NCBI GenBank assembly: GCA_964017045.1
Contig: OZ024794.1
Location: 25,229,340 to 25,293,339 of the forward strand
Direction: 5' to 3'
Source: Omphiscola glabra
Lineage: Eukaryota; Mollusca; Gastropoda; Lymnaeidae
DNA: 64,000 nucleotides
Shown: in pieces, positions 24,076-36,579 of the stretch
Position numbering within the stretch: position 1 is the first letter of the stretch
Layout of the letters: the number at the start of each line of letters is the position of its first letter
Translations under genes and position numbers: made by a program
The notes under the pieces: model-generated
Seen by the model: the letters and a program-made list of their open reading frames with translations, nothing else
Databases searched by the model: none
Told to the model about the DNA's origin: nothing

Positions 24076-25278
24076 ACTTAATTGGAAAGACATCAAGGAA
24101 CCGCTTGTAAAAAAAAATGACAGCTGTTGATCCATACTTTTTGCTCTTATTGAAAGAAAACACGTTATGTGACAAACTGGTTAGTATTTGTCCAACGTTC
24201 AATTATTTTCTTTGGTGATGATTAGAGCAAATACATTACACAGATTATTCACACGACGCGTCATGAGCATCTTAGTATGATTTTTGGAGAAAAAAAAAAT
24301 TTAATGGTCATAGAATTTGTCGTAACAAAATTTTGAACATTATCTTCGGGGCCATTTTCTCTTCAAAAGCTCTCGGATGCTACATAGCAGCTAAGTGTTT
24401 ATATTTCTTTATTTCTTTTATTTTATATTGTTTTTTGCAGTTGTTTATTCGCTTCAGGAGGCTTCTGGTCGAAACGTTCGGTTTTTTTTTTCGCTCTATT
24501 TTCAGGTGTTCCCATACTTGATTTCGCTCATTTCCTTTCTATTCAAACAAGGACCCGCCAGACAAGACGAAACTCCCCGCCTACCTGATAGTCTGTCTAC
24601 CCATGTAAACAAATGTGATGCGACTAACTGGTCCTCCACACTTACGACATCATACAATGTTTATATTATAACGGGAATTTTAAAATGTAAATACACGATT
24701 ATTTTTTTCTTCTTCACATTGTATTATTTGAGGTTATTTGACAACAACAACAACAAATTTTTTTTTTAAAAAAAGGAACATTTAAGATTCACGACCGTAA
24801 AGAAAACAACGAAACAAAACAAGGAAACAAAACAACAACCAACAACAACCCTTGACTCTGTCTGGCCGATTTCGGGTTTTGAAACTATCGATTTTTTGTT
24901 CAGTTTTGCAAAAAATACATTTCCATATCAGTTGTTTCCTTGTCACTTGGTCGGCCCTAGAAGTGGCCCCAGTGACGTCTTCTTCGGGCGCTCAAGACGC
25001 GGCAAGAAAATAGCGCTCGTTTATTCCCGCGGATTGTAGAACATGTATCCCATGTCTCAAATGTGTGCCCGTGTTCGGTTGTAATTGATTGGTTTTCTTT
25101 GTATTCCCGTCACCTGTCAGAACACTTCAACAACCTGCCCGACTGGTCATTTTGTCCATTAGTGCTTGACCCCTGAAATGACACCTAAATAGCGACTTGT
25201 TGCTTCTTCAAGATTAATTTTTTTTTTTAAATCAATTTGAAATTTCACCACTATGATTAGAGTTTATAATGTATAATG
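24076..25278. other. No gene; contains a hammerhead-like motif
   Basis: At 24452-24480 the sequence CTTCAGGAGGCTTCTGGTC followed by GAAACGTTCGG resembles the core found at 10457 and 57179 (see findings). It is preceded by T-rich sequence as at the other two loci. The rest is AT-rich, with a somewhat GC-richer part at 24940-25030, and holds no supported exon. Confidence 0.4.
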
Positions 25279-25323
<45 letters not shown>

Positions 25324-25358
25324 GGTGTGTGGGTGTGTGTGTGTGCGTGTGTGTGTGT
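25279..25358. repeat. TG microsatellite
   Basis: About 40 TG dinucleotides with GTAT, GGGT and GCGT interruptions. Confidence 0.95.
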
Positions 25359-26515
25359 ACAGCGAATTTTGTTAGAAGGTTATAATTAATATTTGTTTTT
25401 ATAAAATATTTTGTTTCGTCGGTGTTGGGTATCAGTTTTTTAATTGCACAAAAAATTATTTTAACTATGATAGGATGTATAGGATTTGTGCTAAAATGTT
25501 TGTCAATGTGTGCGAATGATTCCAGATCTGTCACTAAGTGTCAATGTTACAAGTTTGAATACAAGAACTGACAAAACTTCAAATACGACCTTTAAAAAAT
25601 TATTACTCAAATCAAGAAAATCGCTGGCATCGACGTTGATATTTAGAAATCGTGTTCATAGTGCACCCTGTATATAGCAACCATAGGTGACAGTGCACCC
25701 TGTATATGGCTACCGTCGGGCACACTGCGCCCTGTACATGTCCTCCCTCGGTGACAAGGCGCCCTGTCCATGGCTACCCAAGGAGACAGCACGACCTTTT
25801 AATATATATAACTTCACTTTTCTCATTGCAGCCTGTCCTTGCACATTCAACTCCCGGTTGCGTCACTTAAAATGAACTCTACCAACTCTATTTTACAGCC
25901 CCACTTCGCTAAAAAGCGTACTTTGATTAAGCTCTCGTTAACAGTGTCAATTCGTTCCCCACCCCCAACACCTTTAAAACAAACCTTTAATTTTATGTTT
26001 TATTTATCTTGCATGCCCATTTTATAGATTTCTTTTTTTCAATTCCCCGCACTTGTTTCGTGGGTTTGATCCTGCTAATGAAACTACGTAGCAAAAAATT
26101 GTTCTAAATTGGAAACAAACAATTTAAAGAAAAAGTAAATCTTAGAAAAAATACGTATTGCATATATTAGAGTGACAATTACACTGGTTAAAAAACAACA
26201 TTGCTGAAAGTTTTAATGGAAGTTTTACTTCATAAAGTGGATGTCGTAAACGATAATGGTAGTCGTAAATCAGTTATCCCATAAAACACATGTCATTGGA
26301 TTATACAGATGTAGCAATGCATCACTGTGTTTAGTTTCTGGGGTAACGTATCGTCACGACCAGGCCAGTTACATGACGTTTAGCTTCTGAGGTAAAGTGG
26401 CAGTGTCCTCGTGTGTTGTACCTGTGGTTTGCTAACTGCGCACGATATGATTGTCACTGCGCATGTGTAGACGGTAGCAGCATTATTATATTGCACCTGC
26501 ATGTTACGTTGAATA
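25359..26515. other. No gene; short diverged repeat
   Basis: At 25660-25795 there are three to four loose copies of a unit with GTGCACCCTGTATATGGCTACC. Otherwise AT-rich sequence without a supported feature. Confidence 0.4.
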
Positions 26516-27085
26516 ATGAGAGCCAACTGTATGGCAATGAGAGCCAACTGTGTGTTAATGACAGCCAACAGTATGGTACTGAGAGCCAACAGTATGATAC
26601 TGAGAGCCAACAGTATGATACTGAGAGCCAACAGTATGATACTGAGAGCCAACAGTATGATACTGACAGCCAATTGTATGATACTGAGAGCCAATTGTAT
26701 GATACTAAAGCTAACTGTATAATACTAAAGCCAACTGTATGCTAACGAGAGCCAGCTGTATAGTACTGAGAGCCAGTTATATGATATTGAGAGCCAGTTG
26801 TATTAAATTGAGAGCCAGTTTTATGATATTGAGAGCCAACTGTATGATACTGAGAGCCAGTTGTATGATACTGAGAGCCAGTTGTATGATATTGAGAGCC
26901 AGTTTTAGAATATTGAGAGCCAACTGTATGATAATGAGATCCAGTTGTGTGATATTGACAGCCAACTGTATGATACTGAGAGCCAGTTTTATGATATTGA
27001 GAGCCAAATGTATGATAATGAGAGCCAGCTGTATGATAATGGGAGCCAACTCTATGAAAACGAGAGCCAATTGTATGATATTTGA
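26516..27085. repeat. 21-bp minisatellite, about 27 units
   Basis: The unit contains GAGAGCCAACTGTATGATAC plus T. Left units read CAACAGTATG, right units CAGTTGTATG or CAGTTTTATG, so two variant classes occupy different halves. Open frames on both strands follow from the 21-bp period. Confidence 0.95.
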
Positions 27086-27128
27086 AGGTTGTATCATCTG
27101 AAGGTGCGGTGTACTTTATGGTCTAGAT

Positions 27129-27443
27129 CAGCGGTTCTCAACCTGGGGGTCGCACGACCCTTTAACAGGGGTTGCCTAAGACCATCTGAAAACACATACC
27201 AGTCCTGTGTACGATTTTGAGATGTATACATTAAATATAATGTATGTTTATTTTTGTCTATCAAGATAAATGTATTGAACGATTTTGTGATGATGTTGTA
27301 CGATTTTAAGAGTTTTGGGATAAACAGGTCTGATATATTCTACAGTTATGAAGTAGCAACGAAGATAGTTTGTGGCTAGGGGTCACCACAACATGAGGAA
27401 CTGTATTAAACGGTCGCGGCATTAGGAAGGTTGAGAACCACTG
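27129..27443. mobile_element. SPIN-like hAT MITE, copy 2
   Basis: Ends CAGCGGTTCTCAACCT and AGGTTGAGAACCACTG, with a perfect 8-bp duplication GTCTAGAT at 27121-27128 and 27444-27451. At 315 bp it is the longest of the four copies and contains an extra AT-rich middle (ATGTTTATTTTTGTCTATC and following). No transposase frame. Confidence 0.93.
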
Positions 27444-27529
27444 GTCTAGATCTTCGTTGCAATTAAAACAAAATATCAATTAACTACTTAAACCTTAATT
27501 GATTCCTTGTAGTCAAATACTTCTTAACC

Positions 27530-27705
27530 TGGTGGATACATGGTAGAACTGATGGATACGTATAGACAGGATGGATACATTGTACACAGGATAGATACAT
27601 GGTAGACAGGATGGACACATGGTGGACAGGATGGATACATGATAGCCATGATGGACACATGTTAAATTGGAGCGATACGTGGTAGACATATAGATGCATG
27701 TTAGA
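27530..27705. repeat. About 20-bp degenerate minisatellite, 8 units
   Basis: Units resemble GGATACATGGTAGACAGGAT with many substitutions. It is an old array compared with its neighbours. Confidence 0.75.
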
Positions 27706-28043
27706 CAGTGTATTTACACACAATTATTTTTAATTTTTTTAAATTCCCATTGACCTTATATCCACACTGTACTCTAAGAGCTCTTCAATTCATCTCTGTC
27801 ATTGTTTTCCCACCAACAACAGTGCCATTAAACTTCAACCAATCGTCTCGCTGCACTCTAGTGTACTGATCAAAGTCCCCAACAACACTTAAACGCCAAG
27901 AGTTTGTTCCACCAACCCTCTGACTACCGCCCACGCTCTGCCACCTATAGACTAGAGCGCCCCCGATGTTCACCCAGAAGGTCTATAATAAATGTGACCG
28001 TCTTTTTTTCTTTCTACCTCTCTCTCTTTTTCTCCTCCCCCAG

Positions 28044-28253
28044 GGTCTTCGCTGATTGGATTTGTGCCCCCAAGGCCTGCCAAGTTTCCACCCGAGTGCG
28101 TTGATGGCACAGACCTTTTATAGCTATCCTTGGTGGCTTGGAGGCTGAGCCCAAACCGTAACCGGATCAAACGGCGGAGACGAGTCGTTTGCTGCGCCAA
28201 GGAGCAGCGCTCAAGCGCTTCAACTCTCCCGTTTCTAAGGCGATGCCACGTAT
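28044..28253 (+). other. Candidate untranslated exon
   Basis: A strong pyrimidine tract and acceptor (TTTTTCTCCTCCCCCAG) ends at 28043, and a consensus donor (GTAAGT) starts at 28254. The enclosed 210 bases are richer in GC and CpG than their surroundings. All three forward frames contain stops, so if it is an exon it is untranslated or belongs to a non-coding RNA. It lies about 3.1 kb upstream of the candidate receptor start codon and could be its 5' leader. Nothing but the splice signals and composition supports it. Confidence 0.25.
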
Positions 28254-29442
28254 GTAAGTATTTTGTTGTGTTACAAGCTTTGTCAGGATAGATAGATTAA
28301 AAAAGCAAGATTTTTGGTGAAAACCCGGATTGTAATTGTTGATTAAAGTGAATGACGCTGATGGCGACCATAATGCCGGCTATTCCTTGTTAACTATTGA
28401 TGAGCACTTTATTATTTTTTTTTTATTGAGGTTTACTGGTGTTCGCGGAGTAATTTTTTTTTTTAGAAATCTACTTTCATTGTTAGGTTTGCAAGCGAGG
28501 CTAGTCATGGGTCATTACAAATTCTTCGAGTCATTTCAGGAAGTTCGAGCACTCTAGTAGGTTATTATTTATTTCAACAATATGTTTTTTGGTTTAAAGG
28601 AGTCTGGATCTGTTCACAAGAAACTTTTACAAATATACCTTCAATAATAGTTCAAATGAATTGCTCCTGTAACTAACTTAAGACGAAGAACACAATTAAA
28701 ATAATCCAGTTATGAGTTTCCCCTAAACAAACCAAATAAATGATATGTTTCTGTCCATGACATTCTGGTACAAGGAGCTGATTCTGCTAGAAATTGCAAG
28801 AGTGAAACGTAAGATCTGGTCGTGAGGATTGCCTCCCTTGGGTGACACTTGTACCATTACGTTGACCTTCTTGTATTCCAAGACAAGGGAACCAACTCAG
28901 CGACAGAGTTCTTCGTCTTGTAAACAGCCATTTGTGCAGATCCCCCCCCCTTTTTTTTTCCCCCACACACACACAAAAAAAGGGTAGGGTGGGGTGGGGG
29001 GGGGGGAGATCGCTACACCTAATCAAAGGAAAACCAACTACATGCAGGGAAAGAAAGTCTTCCCAAAATTGGAAAAAAAAACTTGATTTTCTAATTGTGT
29101 TTAATGTTTCCATGACGACGTTGTAGAAAATTACTAGTTTCAGATATCGTGTCCAAAGATATGGCGTTATATGATTAACAGTGAACCTTTAGTGTCTAAT
29201 GCAAGTGTTATTTCGATGGGATTACTTTAAAATGAAATAAAAATTATGTTGGCGCTTTCTGGACTCTTAACAACAGGGATCTGACTTGTTTTACGAAGGA
29301 GACATTCGGAGATAGTTTGCAATAGAATGACACATTTAAACACATGTGAATGTTACAACGGTATAGTGTACGCCCCCTTCCCCTTGGCCCTCCGGTTCAC
29401 AAGGCCTATCAATGGTAAAAAAGGAAATATGTTTAATGATAT
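28254..29442. other. No recognisable gene
   Basis: AT-rich sequence with a C/T run near 28940 and a G run at about 28992-29008. Nothing was identified. Confidence 0.4.
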
Positions 29443-29642
29443 TGAATCAGGCAAGTTATATACAATAAATAATGTATTATGGTGTTAAATCAGGCAAGTT
29501 ATATACAATAAATAATGTGTAATGATGTTGAATGAAGCAAGTTATATACAATACATAATGTGTAATGGCGTTGAATCAGGCAAGTTATATATAATAAATA
29601 ATGTGTTATGGTCTTGAAGCAGGCAAGTTATATACAATAAAT
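29443..29642. repeat. About 43-bp minisatellite, 4.6 units
   Basis: The unit contains CAGGCAAGTTATATACAATA followed by AATAATGTGTAATGGTGTTG. Copies differ at a few positions. Confidence 0.9.
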
Positions 29643-30510
29643 GTCACGATTTATATGAGTAAATAAATTTTTTTATCTGTGACAGAAGAAAATTTATTAA
29701 CTTCATTGTTACGCCTACATCAGTTTATCAGCACACACACACAAAATGTACACGCATTTAACTATCAGTGGGTCTCGGGCTCGGAATATATTGCAGTGTG
29801 AGGTACCCATGGATTATAATCCATCTTCATTCTATAAATTATTTCTAATTTGTATTTTTTTTAAATTATCATTTTAAAGGATGTGTGTATATGTGCATGG
29901 GGTTGTTGGGGGGGGGGGGAACTTCACGATAAAATACCAACGTATCCACCAGGAAAGTATACATATTTCAGTTGTTTTCTTTGTAAATCTGAAAACTTGT
30001 ATGAACCGGAAACGACACGGAGGCCCACTTTTTGAGCCAACAGACCAAATGCATTTATAAAAAAAAAAATTTTTTATGCATGACGCGTCTCAGAGAAAAG
30101 GTTTGTCGTTTCATCGACCATGACGTACGTACGGTGACGTCTGTGCTGGAGAAACTAGAACAAAGAAACTCTCCTTTAGGAGAAATGAACAGAGCACAAG
30201 TAAAATTGAAGTTACGTTAAAAGAAGCAAAGAAAGCTATTCACGTCCTCGAGGAATTCGTCACAATAACTTTTGCCTTAAGGGGAAATTATTTTGACAAT
30301 TGTAAAGGGAGAAATAAAAAAAATATACGTAAGGAGAATGAACATTTATATGTATGACATACATAGAGATGAACAAGATAATAATAATGATTATCATTTT
30401 AATGGGACATGGACTTTTTACACTTCTCTTGGCGATAGATGCGTTTTAACGACGTCGAGTTTGTTCTTTTTAAATGGTAGTGATTAAATGTTGTGGAGTA
30501 GAGCTAGTGT
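29643..30510. other. No recognisable gene
   Basis: AT-rich spacer with a G run at about 29907. A short open stretch near 30080-30218 has no splice context or family resemblance that I can name. Confidence 0.4.
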
Positions 30511-30912
30511 CTGGATCAGGGTGGACTGTCTAGAGCAGGTTAGCATGTATGGAGCAAGTTAGCATGTATGGAGCAAGGTAGCATGTATTGAGCAGGGTAG
30601 CATGCATGGAGCAGGGTAGCATGTATGGAGCATGTAGCATGTCTAGAGCAGGGTAGCATGTCTAGAGCAGGGTAGTATGCATGGAGATTGTAGGCATGTG
30701 TGGAGCAGGGTATCATGTCTAGAGCAGGGTATCATGTGAGGAGCAGGGTAGTATGTATGGAGCAGGTAAGCATGTATGGAGCAGGTAAGCATGTGTGGAG
30801 CAGGTTGTCATGCCTAGAGCAGGGTAGCATGTGAGGAGCAGGGTAACATGTATGGAGCGCGTTAGCATGTCTAGAGCAGGGTAGCATTATGGAGCAGTGT
30901 AGCATTTGAGCA
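30511..30912. repeat. 19-20-bp minisatellite, about 20 units
   Basis: Units resemble GAGCAGGGTAGCATGTATG, with CTAGAGCAGG and GAGGAGCAGG variants and length changes of one to two bases. Confidence 0.9.
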
Positions 30913-31379
30913 TTCTCCTCTTGTCGTAACCCACTTCACTTAACCTATATACATGTCTATATTTTAAATTGCTATGCATTTGTGAAAAGTACACAAGATT
31001 TTATTTTTAATTTGTTTTTTTTTATCCAACAAAATTGTACAGCATCCTGTAGCTAGTCGGACTAGGGGAATACTTGTGAGCAAAACGCTGGACTGCTGAT
31101 ACAGTGTTGACCAGACAGCCGGGACAAGCCTTCCATCAAACACCATCACATGGTCTACTGACGATTATGTGAATTCTCAATCGGGAAAACTCAACTCATC
31201 ATCACGCAATATAGTGCAAGCCTGCAGCACAGTGTGAGAGGTTGGCTTTTTTTTTTCCTTCCCATCACCTTGTCTCGTGGATTGTAGCTGAATGAACAGC
31301 AACTGAAGTCCGAAAATTTCTACAGACGGCGTTTATTGATCGGCATCTGGCCACAGAGAGATCTCCATCTCACATCTAC

Positions 31380-31416
31380 ATGTCTCAAGACCTGAATTTC
31401 ACGACCAATTCCACAG
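31380..31416 (+). CDS. Candidate first coding exon of a class A GPCR
   Basis: The first 12 codons read MSQDLNFTTNST, followed by a single G before the donor CAG/GTAGGG at 31417. Two overlapping-spaced N-glycosylation sequons (N6-F-T and N10-S-T) suit the short extracellular tail of a class A receptor. The leftover G (phase 1) completes a GAG codon with the AG that opens the exon at 57307, giving Glu13. The ATG is the first in its frame after a TGA at 31293; a five-codon upstream frame, stop included, starts at 31292. Linking it to the exon 25.9 kb away is inference from phase, strand and sequons. A different or additional upstream exon remains possible. Confidence 0.5.
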
Positions 31417-32063
31417 GTAGGGCAACCTTCATTTCCTCACATTAACAATTGTTTCTGTTGGTTTTTTTTTTTTTGGTTTTTGTTTTTTTGGTTTCTTTTT
31501 TTAGTTGTTTTTTTTTTTTAATGTATTTTAAAAATATAAATATATTTCACTAGCGATTCTGTCCTATTCCGTGATATCCGCTATTCGCGCCTCATTGTTC
31601 AAATTTTCAGCTTTAACGAACGATACAATTTTCAAATGACTTCTATAGCCGATGCTTGTTTTTTTAATAACAATTTAAAATCATATCCCCCCCCCCCCCC
31701 CGTCTACGTTGCTTTCTTAATGTTATCTTTTAACATCTTCATGGAAATGATCGTCGACGGGCTAGTAACGTTCCGTGTCATCTAAGTTATCTCAAACTAA
31801 ACACCACGTTTTACTTTAGAGACCTGATCATTCACATCTAAAAAAAAGGGGTGTCGTTCGAGTAGTTCCCCGCACACGGCCCTTGGGTATAATAAGAACA
31901 ACGGGTTACTGCCGGAGTCGAGGTGTTCCCCCCGTTAGGATAACTTTTCTTCACTGCTCTATGGAAGTTAAGACGCATATTTATCTTATCCACATTTAAT
32001 TTTTCTCATAAAAAGATATTTATACAAAACTGACTAGTTGTTTATTTTAAATAGTGCACCCCC

Positions 32064-32094
<31 letters not shown>

Positions 32095-32292
32095 ATGGTG
32101 ACAAGTTGATTCATTTATCTAATTTTACTAACGTTTTACATATCGTCAGCTCAAAACTTACAATGGTAAGTAAGGCTCTTTACAGATTCGAAGTTGATAT
32201 CCTACGTTAACACTACAGATACTCGTATTAAGTAATGTTTACGTTAGAGATGAAGGAGATCGTTGAAATCTTTGGACTTACTTTGCAACTAC
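31417..32292. other. Start of proposed intron 1; no other feature
   Basis: T-rich tract at 31455-31520, C run near 31687 and a TA microsatellite at 32064-32094. If the receptor model is right, intron 1 runs from 31417 to 57306 (25,890 bp) and contains most of the arrays and transposons of the right half of the window. Confidence 0.4.
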
Positions 32293-32453
32293 TTATCATG
32301 CATATGTTGCAACTTATCATGCATATTTTGCAACTTATCATGCATATGTTGCAACTTATCATGCATATTTTGCAACTTATCATGCATATGTTGCAACTTA
32401 TCATGCATATTTTGCAACTTATCATGCATTTGTTGCAACTTATCATGCATATT
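32293..32453. repeat. 21-bp minisatellite with strict dimer order
   Basis: The unit contains TTGCAACTTATCATGCATAT and then alternately GT and TT, so the true period is a 42-bp dimer. It carries the palindromes TTGCAA and ATGCAT. Confidence 0.93.
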
Positions 32454-32687
32454 ATATATTTTATTTATTATTTTTTTCTAATTTGCTTGACAACTCTTAC
32501 AAAAACAGAAGTTGAATTCATTTATATAGGATACGGCCATGGGGAAAAACTTACTTTTAAGTAATTGTTGTTATCTTTAACGTAATTTGAAACTTACGTT
32601 TGTCCAGAGAAACGTTGAACGCTCTTTATTTGGAAGTGAAATAGAAATGTTGGGTTAGGGGGGGGGATAATTTGAAACAATATTATT

Positions 32688-32760
32688 GGGTCACTCGAAG
32701 ACAAAAGTAATGAGTCTCTAGGCGACAAAAGTAATGGGTCGCTAGAAGACAAAAGTAATG
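32688..32760. repeat. 24-bp repeat, 3 units
   Basis: Three copies of a unit with GAAGACAAAAGTAATGGGTC and a variable middle, directly before the 42-bp array. Confidence 0.85.
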
Positions 32761-32771
32761 ACTGGCAGTAT

Positions 32772-33195
32772 GTCAGACAACCGATTCAAGTGTGGACAGA
32801 GTGAACCACAAATGGGAGACAACCGGTTCAAGTGTGAACAGAGTGGACCACGACTTGGAGACAACCGGTTCAAGTGTGGACAGAGTAGACCACGACTTGG
32901 AGACAACCTGTTCAAGTGTGGACAGAGTGGACCACGACTTGGAGACAACCGGTTCAAGTGTGGACAGAGTGGACCACGACTGGGAGACAACCGGTTCAGC
33001 AGGTTCAAGTGTGGACAGAGTGGACCACGACTTGTGACAACCTGGTTCAGCAGGTTCAAGTGTGGACATAGTTGACCACGACTTGTGACAACCCGGTTCA
33101 AGTGTGGACAAAGTGGATCACGACTTGTGACAACCCGGTTCATATATGGACAGACAGCAGGTTCAAGTGTGGACCAAGTGGACCACGACTTGCTG
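32772..33195. repeat. 42-bp minisatellite, about 10 units
   Basis: The unit contains GTGGACAGAGTGGACCACGA then CTTGGAGACAACCGGTTCAA and GT. Right-hand units lose GGA and gain a CAGCAGGTTC insertion. Several frames on both strands stay open because the period is a multiple of three. Confidence 0.95.
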
Positions 33196-33610
33196 CCAAA
33201 AATAGACAACTGCAGATACGATGCCAGCAGACAAAAAAAAAGGAAAACTAACCAGAGAATTATCTCCCCTTAATGCAGAATTCATTCCCCTCTACCCACG
33301 CCAACATACCACGTACAAAACTATTATTAATTGCATCTCCGTCTCCATTTACAAAGTAACATAAGATCATCAGGAAATACATCATCTTCAGTCGTAATGC
33401 GATCATTATGTTGGCCGTGCATTATTTTTTCAAACAATTTTAATTTGCCTTACTTCATATTTTATGACAGGATATTCCAGATTTTTAAAAAAAATAAAAA
33501 CAATTGAAGAAAGCTATCAGTGTCGCCTTTGTAGCAACCGGGGCAGAGGCGGTTAGTGTATGGTCAAACGGGGCAGAGGCGGTTAGTGTATGGTTAGGGT
33601 GTGGTTAGTC

Positions 33611-33821
33611 CAGTGGTCGTCAGACTCATTAAACAAAAGAGCCAAAAAAAAATCAGCGCGGGACGATTAAAAATTTTTTTAGAGCCAATTTTTTTCTTCA
33701 AACACCTGGTTTGAACCATGTTTTTCTTAGTAAAAACCGATTTGTGGCCGACTGGCCGAGCCGCAATCAGGTCGCTAAAGAGCCGCATGTGGCTCGCGAG
33801 CCCGCGATTTGCCGACCACTG
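33611..33821. mobile_element. hAT-like MITE (CAGTGGTCG ends)
   Basis: It starts CAGTGGTCGTCAGACTC and ends GCGATTTGCCGACCACTG, imperfect inverted ends of about 17 bp. The inside has GAGCCGCATGTGGCTCGCGAG near the right end, a motif also present in the element at 59437. The flanks GGTTAGTC and GGATAGGG are only a weak 8-bp match. 211 bp, non-coding. Confidence 0.7.
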
Positions 33822-34303
33822 GGATAGGGTGTTGGGAGATTCATTGAAGTCATCCAGATAAAAGGATAACATGGAGTTGTTTTCGTTTTAAAGTTTATTT
33901 CTGTATGTTGATTGTTTTATATTCAATTTTTTATATATTTTTAATGGTCAGTAATAGTGTTGAAGGTAAATAGGTTTCTAAAACAATGTGTTGATTACAT
34001 TGACACGGCTAGTTACGGGTGTGGAAAGAGGAAAAAAGGGGGGGGGGGGGGTTTCCGGTAAAAAGACTGATTTAGTTTAACAGGATTTTTTTCTTGTTTG
34101 TAACCTCGATACTTTCAAGGCTACAATGTTTATATATGCATACACCTGGTTCTTATGTCAATGGCCACAGTCAGAATAGTGATATCCAAACATTAGTTTA
34201 TGCAAAGAAAAAAAAAATTAAATCCAGAACAGCAGCCTCAATAAATTCGGATTTTACTTCCATAAAATTATATTGTTAGGATTTAAAAATTTTTCATTTA
34301 CTT

Positions 34304-34850
34304 CTAGCCTGTAATATCAGTGACTCTGCCTGTAATATCAGTGACTCTGCCTGTAATATCAGTGACTCTGCCTGTAATATCAGTGACTCTGCCTGTAATA
34401 TCAGTGACTCTGCCTGTAATATCAGTGACTCTGCTTGTAATATCAGTGACTCTGCCTGTAATATCAGTGACCCTTGCCTGTAATATCAGTGACCCTTGCC
34501 TGTAATATCAGTGACTCTGCCTGTAATATCAGTGACCCTTGTCTGTAATATCAGTGACTCTGCCTGTAATATCAGTGACCCTTGCCTGTAATATCAGTGA
34601 CTCTGCCTGTAATATCAGTGACTCTGCCTGTAATATCAGTGACTCTGCCTGTAATATCAGTGACTCTGCCTGTAATATCAGTGACCCTTGCCTGTAATAT
34701 CAGTGACTCTGCCTGTAATATCAGTGACCCTTGCCTGTAATATCAGTGACTCTGCCTGTAATATCAGTGACTCTGCCTGTAATATCAGTGACTCTGCCTG
34801 TAATATCAGTGACCCTTGCCTTTAATATCAGTGACTCTGCCTGTTCATGT
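34304..34850. repeat. 21/22-bp minisatellite, about 25 units
   Basis: The unit is CTGCCTGTAATATCAGTGAC plus T (21 bp), interspersed with a 22-bp variant that reads CCCTTG where the main unit reads CTCTG. The order of the two lengths is not random: single long units are separated by runs of short ones. Confidence 0.95.
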
Positions 34851-35449
34851 GTTGATTTAAAAAATCCCCTTTCCCCAATTTTTTCCAACCGCCCTGTGGA
34901 GTTGATAAATTATGATTATTGTCATATGACTTTTTAATATAAAATAAAATCATTTTAATCATCAGAATTTCAGCATAAATTACCGCTTCTTCTCAAATAT
35001 AGTCTCAGGGCTTAACTATAAAAAAAAAAAAACACATTTCAAATATTCTTTTTTTTTAGGTAGTATTTTATCGTTAGAAAATTAAAAAAACATGTTCAAA
35101 CAATTTCATTTTCTCGTGGATATTTAATTATGTAAGTGGATATGAAAGTGATGGCAGGACTGGACACATAAAGATAGATGCATATAAAAAAAACCCATAA
35201 CACTTTTTGTGAGAATGTGCTATACACGTGAAGTCATAGTTATTTAGCGATCCGTCTTCAAACATTCACACTGGCCATGTCATGTTGGGTGGTTCTCAGG
35301 TTTTGATTTGAGGAGTCATGGTTTGAACTTTCATTAACAATAATTGCTTATTAAACTAAAAGCAACGGAGGCAGTGGCATAGCTTAGAGTAAGTGTCCGC
35401 CACTGAATCCTAGAGAATAATTCTTATTTTTACCGCGTTTATCACCAAA

Positions 35450-35860
35450 ATAAAGGCGATGGATGGAGATGAGATGTTTCAGAAGCATTCTTGGCATCTG
35501 CTATAGAGACCACATCACCAATGAAAAAGTGAAAGAAAGGATTCGTAAAGCAATTCGGCAGTACGTTGACGCCCTGGTGTCTGTAAAAAAACGCGCAAAC
35601 TTAAATGGTATGGCCACGTGACAAGAAAACAAGGGTACGCCAAAGAAATCATGCAGGGCACAACAAGAGGAGGAAGAAGAAGAGGAAGACAGAGAAAAAG
35701 ATGGTAAGATAACATCAAAGATTGGACGGGACTAAAGCTAGTCGATGCTATGCGTAGTGCAGAAGATAAAAGAGGAATGGAGAAGGATAGTTTTCATGTC
35801 ATCTGTGGCGCCCCAACGGTCCAAGGACTAAAGGACATGATGATGATGATGATCACCATT
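35450..35860 (+). pseudogene. LINE reverse-transcriptase C-terminal fragment, broken
   Basis: A reading frame starting about 35479 gives EMRCFRSILGICYRDHITNE-type residues, then after a one-base frame change gives KLKWYGHVTR, a run of GGRRRGRQRKRW, a stop where E is expected, then DNIKDWTGL and AMRSAEDKRG. These are hallmarks of the C-terminal tail of RTE/jockey-type non-LTR retrotransposon proteins: the conserved WYGHV and the RW-DNI-WTG signatures. The fragment ends in a GAT microsatellite (35837-35852), a usual 3' end for such elements. The frameshift, stop and missing upstream part show that it is a dead, 5'-truncated copy. Confidence 0.85.
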
Positions 35861-36579
35861 CATCTTTTAATGTTTCCAATCGAACAAAAAGTGTGTCTCA
35901 GATTTAACAAACCTATTATACATTACCTTCTCACTACTCCAGAGGCCTGATTCCATTTCCCTCGGATGGATTTGTTGGAAGCTACACAAGATAAAAGTGA
36001 CGTATTTATACAAGACTGCTTAAAACCATTTTTTTCACTTTTGAACGAATATGGTAGCTCACGTGACCTGTACTTACAAGATTAATGGTCTCGCGCTCGA
36101 GAGTAGGGTCCGACAAAAAAAATTTGGTTTTTCAGTTTCATACACACATTTCTGGTAGCAGGTAACCACCTTTTTTCGTTCCTTATTACCAATTTGAGTA
36201 CAGTAACAAGATGTAAAGAAAAAATTCACTTGTAAACAAACAAAACAAAAAACACAACTAAAATCTTATCGTTCTCTCGTCTGCTCAATCAGATTTGAAG
36301 GACAATAAGTTGAATCTTGTAGCATGCTAAACCGGCTGGGGGGGGGGGGGTGTCCTAATGGTAATCCTAAAATAGATAACTGCGTTAGTCCGTCTTATAA
36401 GACGGAGCGAATGATTTCCCTTAGAGAAGTAGGTTGACAAGACCCGGAGGTCGCCTAGTGTCTGACCCTAAGCGGCTTGCATGAATTGGCAAGAGCTCGG
36501 CGCTGAGATTATCTCTGTCCCCTACAGGGTGACCTCGGTATTTGTGTGGGTTTTTTTTTTTGTACGGGGATGAACCGTT
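35861..36579. other. No gene; possible unclassified dispersed repeat
   Basis: The part at about 36360-36545 is more GC-rich than its surroundings and has the small palindrome CCGTCTTATAAGACGG. It may be a short dispersed element, but I find no defined ends. A G run lies at about 36339. Confidence 0.3.
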
